Source: Cylindrotheca closterium | Taxonomy: Eukaryota; Bacillariophyta; Bacillariophyceae; Bacillariales; Bacillariaceae | Assembly: GCA_933822405.4 (NCBI GenBank) | Contig: CAKOGP040001963.1 | Span: forward strand, 1 to 12,448 | Direction of reading: 5' to 3' | Length of the DNA: 12,448 nt | Shown: one piece after another, positions 7,185 to 12,448 of the stretch | How the letters are laid out: each line of letters starts with the position of its first letter | Numbering within the stretch: the stretch's first letter is position 1 | Made by a program: the position numbers and the translations under genes | The notes under the pieces: model-generated | What the model was told of the DNA's origin: nothing | The model's input: only the letters and a program-made list of their open reading frames with translations | Databases searched by the model: none

Positions 7185-10100
7185 CTATTGGTAACCGTTC
7201 ATATTTTTCTGCAGCCAATCGTAAGTAGATGTTCCCCAGCTTGTCAGAGCTGCGTTGACAAGCTCCATGACAAATGCTTTTTGCTCTCTTGACCCAGGTT
7301 GACCCCTCATTCGCAACCGTGATCGAATACCATTTGCAAGTTGTCTGGCCTGTCGTGGGTTTTGCGTAAGGGTCAGCATGGTAGCCTCCACTAGACTGAC
7401 AATGTCTTCCGCATGGGATGCAGCTGAAGCAAATGCATGTTCGAACATATTGCAAAATCGGACACCAAGCCCACCCTGCTGCACGTTCCATCCACCAAGA
7501 ACATCCCAGAACTCTCCACTCAACTTGAAAGGGGCTCGCTCACTGAAGATAGGTACCTTTCCCATTTTTGGAGCATCGCCAAGAACAAAACCGAAATCAA
7601 TGTGAATGATATTGCCCTCTCGATCGAGTAGAATATTGGCATTATGCCTATCCTTGATCTGGAGAATGTAGCAAACCAAGCTGTACCCAACTAGCGATCG
7701 CAGAAAATTTTCCTGCGCCTCAGTGAATGTCAGATTTCCCCCCTTCTCTCCTTTACCTGAATACTCATCATTCAAACTATTCGATACAGGAGGCCCATAT
7801 GCACGTTCAAAGTAATCGCGAAGTGATTGGAACGAATCAGTGCGTTTCTTCACCTCGTCAATACTCTTTGCATCGTTCAGACATTCCACCAAACCTGCAT
7901 CTCCACCGACACACATAATTGTGTACGGTCGCAAGTGTGGTCTAATGTTTTCTTGAATGTCTTTCTGAAACCATTCATTCAATTTCACAATAATCTGCAT
8001 TACTAGTGCCTCTCGACGGATGTCTTCTCCAGCCTTCATGATGAATGACGCAAGGCGCCATCCTTTCGTCTTTCCAAACGGAGAAGCCTGCTTTATCTCG
8101 TCGCATTTCATCTCCCACGCTTGACCGAAAACTTGTGACAGCAGTCCTTCTCGGATAGAAACTACAAGGTTCCTGCTCACATCGAAAACGGAAACGAAGA
8201 TTTGAGGTCGAGATCTTTATCTGACAAAATATGGTCTATTGGTTCGGAATTTACCTTTGTGCAAGACTAGGCATGGCTTTTCTTGCTGTGGACTCATCAA
8301 CAAACATTTGATGATGCAACTGTTCATATTGTTGCTGTCTCACCTCACTATAGGGAATCGATGCCAACATATCATCAGGGTCCGGTGGCGATGGATAGAA
8401 TGTCATCTCATCAGAATGAGTGCCACCCCGAAGATTTTCTGCTCGATGGGTTGGTTGATCGACTACCGGTAAAACCGAATGAGCGTCTTTTGGTGTGGAT
8501 GTTAATAGCTCAGGAGGAATTTGGTATGATGCATGAATAACGCTTTGGGAAACATCATCGCACGTGCTTGCCGCAACTGTTGAACTCATGGATAAGGCCT
8601 CTTCGATAGTTGTTCCCAAACCCGGAGCACCTGATGCATATAATCGGGAGTCCCGACCATTGAATCCAGTCTCAGCAACTTCTAAATGTACCAAGAAAGG
8701 ACACCTTTCCCGGGAAGATAGTAGCCGGCACTCGTCAACAACAATATTCAGAACCCGGACGGCCCCGCCACCGATCGTCTCAGAAGTTGTACTTCCTGGC
8801 CACCGATTGTTTTGCTGCATGGAGTAGGTTCGTTAGGCATGGAGTCCCATAACATATGATGGACAGGCGATTCGAAACGTACATTTGGGTCCAAAGGAAG
8901 ATGAACTGAGTACTGTAGAAAACTTGTTGAGATGTCCGTGTGATGTGGCCAGTCGTCAGGCCCACGACTATCCTCGACATCAAGGCTCACATCACCTCTA
9001 GTAATCATCCGCCTTCTCAATCTGCGATTCATTTCCCTCAAACTATCGTGGAGGTACGTCTGATTCCAAAAGAAAACACTTGATAAGAATCAATTCATCC
9101 AGAAATGGTGACACCAAAGAACTTACAGCACGATGGATTGTTGGCACTCGACGCAACTCGAGAGATATTTTCGTAAGTCTGTCGATGAAGTGCATCGTGT
9201 CACCGAAGTGACTGCATCGCCTCAGACTTAGACTCGATGGGAGCCGAAACGAAGGGTTGTCGGTCGCGGATACGGCTAAGGAACTTTCGCCGCAATTGTT
9301 GTTTAGATCTCCGATGGATACAGTGTGACCATACGCCGTTGCTTGCTCCGAGTCTTGCAGCAAATCAAATGCTTCTCGTTTTTCGTTTCCGATTTTGGCC
9401 AACACGGCTGCCTTCTCTGCGGGCAGAACAACGATCAAACGCCTCCCAGTTTGCTGACGATGCTCAAATAGCTTTTTCCAGGTACGGCCCACTTCCGCTT
9501 CTAGCAACCAGCACAAGTCCACTCCCCAGTTGGCATCTTCGACACATCGATCTACTATCACTTGCCGCAATTTGTCGATTGGATTTAGTAGACGTGATTC
9601 AAAGGGAGGCGGCGACTTCAGCACCACTGATACTAACTGAGGTAGATAGTCTCGAACGTTACGAATGGTTAGTTGAGCGTCATTCGACTCAACCGCCGTT
9701 GGAAGTCGCCGGGGGAATTCTTCATCTTTACCGAAATCCAGTTTTTGGTCTATCGAACGGTCTTGGAGGTTCTCGCTGTTTCTGGAGGTAGAAACCAGTT
9801 CAACGTGATGTCCATCATGGTTGTCGTGTGCGGAATGATGAGGAGTCTCGGTACAGAATGCTTGCAAAATATCTGCATCTGCATCTGCATCTGCATCTTC
9901 ATCTTCATCTTCATCTAGCGGAAGGAAAAAACTCGTCTGAAGGCTTTTGTTGCTTTCATTTTTCCGAGACTCCTCGTATAATCTAACTGTCTCATCGGCA
10001 TCAACAAGTGAATCCGAAAGTTGTTGTACGAGTTCTGCTCGCATGGAGTCGATCACCAATAGTCGTTGAGATCCTGGAGGGTAAGACAAGATTCCACGTA

Positions 10101-10269
10101 GGCAATTGTCCCTCCAGTCTTCCTCACATAACTCTTGAATTCTACTTCCATGTTCAATATACTGGCTTCTTGTATCTATACTGCGAGGGATAGTTTGAAT
10201 CTCTGCTATGTCTCGGATAAGGTTGCACAAAAACAACCATCGCATTAGGAAGTTCGTTACGTCAAACAT
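7185..10269 (-). CDS. PI4KB: Phosphatidylinositol 4-kinase, type III beta (PIK1/PI4KB family), four exons
   Basis: It phosphorylates phosphatidylinositol at the 4-position, in relatives at Golgi/TGN membranes. Exons are 9127-10269, 8883-9059, 8255-8814 and 7185-8172, giving 955 residues. Introns are 9060-9126 (67 bp, phase 0), 8815-8882 (68 bp, phase 0, GTACGT, CTAAC branch, CATGCAG) and 8173-8254 (82 bp, phase 2). An N-terminal helical (LKU/PIK) region includes VRDYLPQLVSVV and VDLCWLLEAEVG (205-261). The kinase N-lobe starts near CRLLSSRERCPFLVHLEV (469-486), and a long Ser/Thr/Pro-rich insertion follows to about 626. The conserved Lys is in SFIMKAGED (673), the catalytic loop is DRHNAN (801-806) and DFG is at 819-821. 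The C-terminus STYDWLQKNMNG matches the PI4KB tail. The start is the first ATG in the open frame; a TAG lies five codons upstream, so an extra 5' exon is possible but not needed. Confidence 0.93.
9871..9916. repeat. Hexamer microsatellite (ATCTGC)4(ATCTTC)3 coding an Asp/Glu/Ala run
   Basis: Four ATCTGC and three ATCTTC units plus a partial one lie inside PI4K exon 1. On the coding strand they give alternating Asp-Glu then Asp-Ala, residues 119-133. The six-base unit keeps the frame whatever the copy number. The run sits in a loop between helical segments, so length variation among strains or alleles would be tolerated. Confidence 0.85.
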
Positions 10270-10338
10270 ACTTTGCTTCAACTATACTATAATACAGGAT
10301 TTCACAATTCGCTCCTTCGATGTTTCGGGGCTCAAAAA

Positions 10339-10377
10339 TTATAGATGTATGAGTTGTTCATTCTCACAATTGGCCAT
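10339..10377 (-). other. Possible 12-residue upstream ORF of PI4K
   Basis: An ATG (context ACGATGG, a good initiation context) opens a 12-codon frame ending in TAA, 69 nt before the PI4K start codon. If the transcript begins upstream of 10377, this frame would be met first by scanning ribosomes. Transcript start is unknown, so this is tentative. Confidence 0.3.
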
Positions 10378-10451
10378 CGTTGAATTTTCAGGTTTTGAGA
10401 GATGATGATGTTAGCGGAGCGGAGAGTGCGTATGAAGAATCGCGCGACAGC

Positions 10452-10465
10452 CTGTACCGGTACAG
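10452..10465. repeat. Perfect 14-bp palindrome CTGTACCGGTACAG
   Basis: It is fully self-complementary and lies 183 bp upstream of the PI4K ATG. It shares the GTACCGGTAC core with 11480-11489 upstream of Hub1 and the TACCGGTA core with 10909-10916. A shared dimeric factor site is possible. Confidence 0.6.
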
Positions 10466-10493
10466 TGGGAACACGTTGAGCTACAGTAGACTT

Positions 10494-10532
10494 AGGGGGG
10501 AAGGGCAGAAGAGGAGGGGGAAAGGAAGAGGG
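10494..10532 (+). other. Purine/G-rich tract
   Basis: A 39-bp stretch on the plus strand has a single pyrimidine (C at 10506) and several G runs, and is followed by ggttagggta. In the PI4K transcript direction this is a polypyrimidine tract about 225-265 bp upstream of the ATG. The G runs have long spacers, so quadruplex formation is possible but not strongly predicted. Confidence 0.55.
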
Positions 10533-10741
10533 TTAGGGTAAAAAACAACTGATATTGCTATCCATTACTACAGGGATTCTTGTTTGTTATCGCATTATCG
10601 CACTGTAACGTCCAATGTGCAGACTGAGAGTGACTCTTCTCCACACGATAAAAACTGACACGTGAAATAGAGGAGTTCTCACTACACCCGGTTCTTCAGC
10701 GATCATCGCCTTTGATTGCAAGGAAATTTGCATATGCTATC

Positions 10742-10765
10742 GCCACGAGCCAGTGGCATTTTTTT
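10742..10765 (+). other. Hairpin GCCAC-gagcca-GTGGC followed by T7
   Basis: A 5-bp stem with a 6-nt loop is followed by ATTTTTTT on the plus strand. A T run ends Pol III transcripts, so a small RNA gene ending here is conceivable. However, no promoter boxes or known snRNA sequence could be seen upstream. Confidence 0.3.
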
Positions 10766-11046
10766 GGAGAAAACCTAAGGGTATCAGGCATGGTATCGAG
10801 GATGAAGGTGTGAGTTGATTCTCAATTCCTTCTATCAGCACTCTTGCTATCAGAGTGAAAAAGTCGTCTGTCCGTCAATCTCATACTGTTCTCCCATAAA
10901 ACCAGTAATACCGGTACTGTCTCACTCTAACAACGAGTTCCTTGCAGGAAGCTTGAAACCTTTTACCTTCCATCATCATCATAATGGACAAACATTGATT
11001 TCTGAATATAGAAAGAACCAATCATGTTGTTTAAAAACTTCAAATC

Positions 11047-11421
11047 CTATTGATAATAACTGATAAAAAGTGTCAAATGTTTTGTCACGATGGGCAATCA
11101 AACAATGCACCTCGAAACTTACAGCTCCAAACCCATCCCATCGTGGATTTCATAATCCTCCAAAGTGATATGATCCTTGTAGATTGTATACCATTTCTGG
11201 ATTTTGAGTTTTTCGGGTCTGATTGGAAAATTGAGGAGGACAAATCAGAGAGCTGATGAAATATGGTTCATTGGATTCCTTCTTGATTCGACCATTATAA
11301 AAACTGACCTCGTTCCTAGCTGTGCAGCAGCAAGCTTTTTTAGATCGCCAATTGTGTCATCTTCGTTGCATTTGACACGGACTTTTTTGCCAAGTCGATC
11401 GTTCAAGACGACTTCAATCAT
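11047..11421 (-). CDS. UBL5: Ubiquitin-like protein Hub1/UBL5, three exons
   Basis: This 73-residue ubiquitin-fold protein binds spliceosome components (HIND elements of Snu66/Prp38 in studied organisms) and is not conjugated through a C-terminal GG. Exons are 11309-11421, 11123-11218 and 11047-11059. Introns are 11219-11308 (90 bp, donor GTCAGT, acceptor CAATCAG) and 11060-11122 (63 bp, GTAAGT to TATCAG), both phase 2. The spliced product starts [18 protein letters not shown], continues with [30 protein letters not shown] and ends LELYYQ, the family's usual C-terminus and length. The frame is open upstream to an ATG at 11592, which would add 57 residues read through palindromic repeat DNA. 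I reject that because the family begins at MIEVV. The unusual feature is the 13-nt last exon. Confidence 0.95.
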
Positions 11422-11479
11422 GCCGAGCTTCCTTTTTGTCGTGCGTTTTGGGTTCCATGTCTGTTTGTGCACGAACGGT

Positions 11480-11540
11480 GTACCGGTACGATTATGTGTA
11501 CCTGGTACCAGTACCTGGTACCAGGTACTTGTACTCGTAC
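11480..11540. repeat. GTAC palindrome cluster with a perfect 20-bp palindrome
   Basis: GTACCGGTAC (11480-11489) is followed by two direct copies of TACCTGGTACCAG (11499-11511 and 11512-11524). The perfect palindrome AGTACCTGGTACCAGGTACT spans 11510-11529, and more GTAC tetramers follow at 11531 and 11537. It lies 60-120 bp upstream of the Hub1 ATG, in its promoter or 5' UTR. In RNA it could form a stable hairpin. Confidence 0.8.
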
Positions 11541-11665
11541 CGATATTCGACACCGGCTGATCGATTGAATCAATCAATCTTTCGATTTCCATCACCGCAC
11601 GTCAAACGCACGCTCGAAATCTGTCCGTTTAGATTGTTGCGAAATAATTTTTATGTGTCCGTTAA

Positions 11666-11727
11666 ATGCTCTGCGACTTTGACGCGGTAGGTTTCTATGC
11701 TCTGCGACTTTGACGCGGGACGTTTCT
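11666..11727. repeat. 31-bp tandem direct repeat, two copies
   Basis: Copies 11666-11696 and 11697-11727 are adjacent and differ at two positions (t/g and g/c). Each begins atgctctgcgac and contains TTTGACGCGG. They form the left part of the TGACGCG cluster. Confidence 0.85.
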
Positions 11728-11767
11728 TTTGACGCGGGATTGACGCGAGTTGTGTTAGTTTGACGCG
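11680..11767 (+). promoter_or_regulatory. Cluster of five TGACGCG sites
   Basis: TGACGCG occurs at 11680, 11711, 11730, 11741 and 11761, all in the same orientation, with spacings 31, 19, 11 and 20 bp. Four copies read TTTGACGCGG or TTTTGACGCGG. TGACG is the half-site of CRE/bZIP elements, and GCGGGA in copies 2, 3 and 5 also resembles an E2F half-site. It lies 110-200 bp upstream of the right-edge gene's ATG, as expected for a proximal promoter. Confidence 0.55.
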
Positions 11768-11879
11768 GGACGGAGTTGCGTCGTAACGTGACTGACTGGA
11801 CTGCCGAGTCCCAAGCAGATGTATTAGAGCGACCGAAGGCCAACAGTCACCCCAATAGCAACATCAATCACCGTCTATC

Positions 11880-12448
11880 ATGTCCAACAGTAGCTACATC
11901 AATGCACCAGTATGCTCTCTCTACGATGAGAGTCAGGAGCACAACGATAGCACGTTACTAAGTGGAAGCCAGCCAGATTTGAAGCCCAAATGCATTCGAT
12001 TTGCAGTCAGAGCCACCAACTTTGTTCACACGATCAGCCAACACATGGGGAGGACAGTTCAACCCTGATCATTTCCAGCACAACGCGTTCGCTATGATGT
12101 CAGCAAGTCCTGTCAATATGGAGAATGCAGCATTTGCCGCGATGACTGCCGCGTCGCATCACAAATATGAAAAAAACAAAAAAAGAAGCAATCATATCAA
12201 CGAGAAATTGTATTGGGTCAAAGGAAGCAACGTGGACGAAACCATCACCTACAATCAGTATACCATCAATACTGCCGTCTTAGCTCCAACCACAGAGTCT
12301 CCGGAAATCAAGCAAGCGATACTACAACAGTCTGTGAACTCCATCAAGCAGACAAAGACAACAATGGAACACAAGGTGGATTTCTTGATGAAGCGCTACA
12401 CATCAGTATGCCCAGACGTTCGCTCGCGAGTCAACGCCGCCACCAGCG
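11880..12448 (+). CDS. Unrecognised protein, N-terminal part (runs off right edge), probable intron
   Basis: The best model joins exon 1 (11880-11909, MSNSSYINAP) to exon 2 (12007 to the edge, open) through a 97-bp phase-0 intron. That intron has donor GTATGC at 11910, a TACTAA branch-like site at 11956-11961 and acceptor ATTTGCAG ending at 12006. The ATG has A at -3 and an in-frame TAG upstream. Exon 2 gives about 147 residues to the edge: a stretch with TWGGQFNPDHFQHNAF, an Ala/Met-rich patch, the basic KYEKNKKR, then SNVDETITYNQYTINTAV and IKQAILQQSVNSIKQTKTTM. No family is recognised and no signal peptide or membrane segment is seen. Frame shift and splice signals coincide, which supports the intron. 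If it is wrong, translation could start at the ATG pair at 12094. It is divergent from Hub1. Confidence 0.55.

Larger units (their letters stand above)
10270..11046. promoter_or_regulatory. Intergenic region: PI4K 5' flank and Hub1 3' flank
   Basis: These 777 bp carry no recognisable protein gene. Both neighbours are on the minus strand, so the left part should contain the PI4K promoter. Visible features are a 12-codon upstream ORF (10339-10377), a perfect 14-bp palindrome (10452-10465), a purine/G-rich tract (10494-10532), a hairpin with T7 (10742-10765) and an 8-bp TACCGGTA palindrome (10909-10916). No tRNA-like A/B box pair could be supported. Confidence 0.5.
11422..11879. promoter_or_regulatory. 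Divergent promoter between Hub1 and the right-edge gene
   Basis: These 458 bp lie between divergent start codons. The Hub1-proximal half holds a cluster of GTAC palindromes (11480-11540). The other half holds a 31-bp tandem repeat and five TGACGCG sites (11666-11767). I see no convincing coding frame; minus-strand frames here translate to basic, low-information sequence. Confidence 0.6.

Noticed and set aside
8748..8880. Frameshift or pseudogene in PI4K
   Set aside because: A well-formed 68-bp phase-0 intron explains the frame change and restores continuous family sequence.
9237..9791. 184-codon plus-strand frame
   Set aside because: It lies antisense to PI4K exon 1, whose reading frame has clear family motifs. 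The antisense frame shows no protein features.
10530..10540. Interstitial telomere repeat
   Set aside because: Only about one and a half TTAGGG units are present, which is expected by chance in a G-rich tract.
10600..10770. tRNA or snRNA gene ahead of the T7 run
   Set aside because: No cloverleaf, no credible A/B box pair and no match to U6-like sequence could be seen by eye.
11422..11592. N-terminal extension of Hub1 from an upstream ATG at 11592 (57 extra residues)
   Set aside because: The extension is read through the GTAC palindrome cluster and gives low-information sequence. The family starts at MIEVV and is 73 residues long.
11592..11843. Minus-strand 83-codon frame across the TGACGCG repeats
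   Set aside because: Its sequence is dictated by the tandem repeats and shows no domain; the region is better explained as a divergent promoter.
1..12448. Mobile element, CRISPR array or prokaryotic operon
   Set aside because: There are no transposase or reverse-transcriptase motifs, no terminal repeats with target duplications, and no spaced identical repeats. Spliceosomal introns show the DNA is eukaryotic nuclear.

Overview
The window looks like nuclear DNA of a diatom, probably a pennate species. Four things point there. The genes have short GT-AG introns of 63-97 bp. The MGDG synthase begins with a signal peptide that runs into an F-starting transit peptide of the ASAFAP type (residues NAFVTP). 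A type-III-beta phosphatidylinositol 4-kinase and a Hub1/UBL5 gene are packed on both strands a few hundred bases apart. A long EF-hand-like gene has no introns. Species cannot be named from the sequence alone.

Layout from left to right. (1) Bases 1-556, minus strand: the N-terminal 185 codons of an unrecognised gene that runs off the left edge; it contains a tandem duplication of about 60 residues. (2) 1006-4953, minus: a 1315-residue intronless protein built of four degenerate EF-hand-like modules, each ending in a PWLELLDL-type motif. (3) 5486-7067, plus: a three-exon MGDG synthase, divergent from gene 2. (4) 7185-10269, minus: a four-exon PI4K-beta (955 residues) that converges on the MGDG synthase with 117 bp between stop codons. 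(5) 11047-11421, minus: Hub1/UBL5 in three exons, the last only 13 nt. (6) 11880 to the right edge, plus: the start of an unrecognised gene, probably with one 97-bp intron.

The genes do not form an operon-like system. MGDG synthase makes the main galactolipid of plastid membranes, and PI4K-beta makes PI4P at Golgi-type membranes, so they share only the broad theme of membrane lipids. Hub1 is a spliceosome-associated ubiquitin-like protein. No transposon, CRISPR array, rRNA or tRNA was seen.

The intergenic regions carry most of the unexplained structure. There are GTAC-based palindromes, including a perfect 20-bp one upstream of Hub1. A 31-bp tandem repeat lies inside a cluster of five TGACGCG sites in the Hub1/gene-6 divergent promoter. 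There is also a purine/G-rich tract upstream of PI4K and a hairpin followed by seven T. I found no clearly new biological system. The four-module EF-hand protein, the TGACGCG cluster and the Hub1 terminal-exon arrangement deserve most follow-up.
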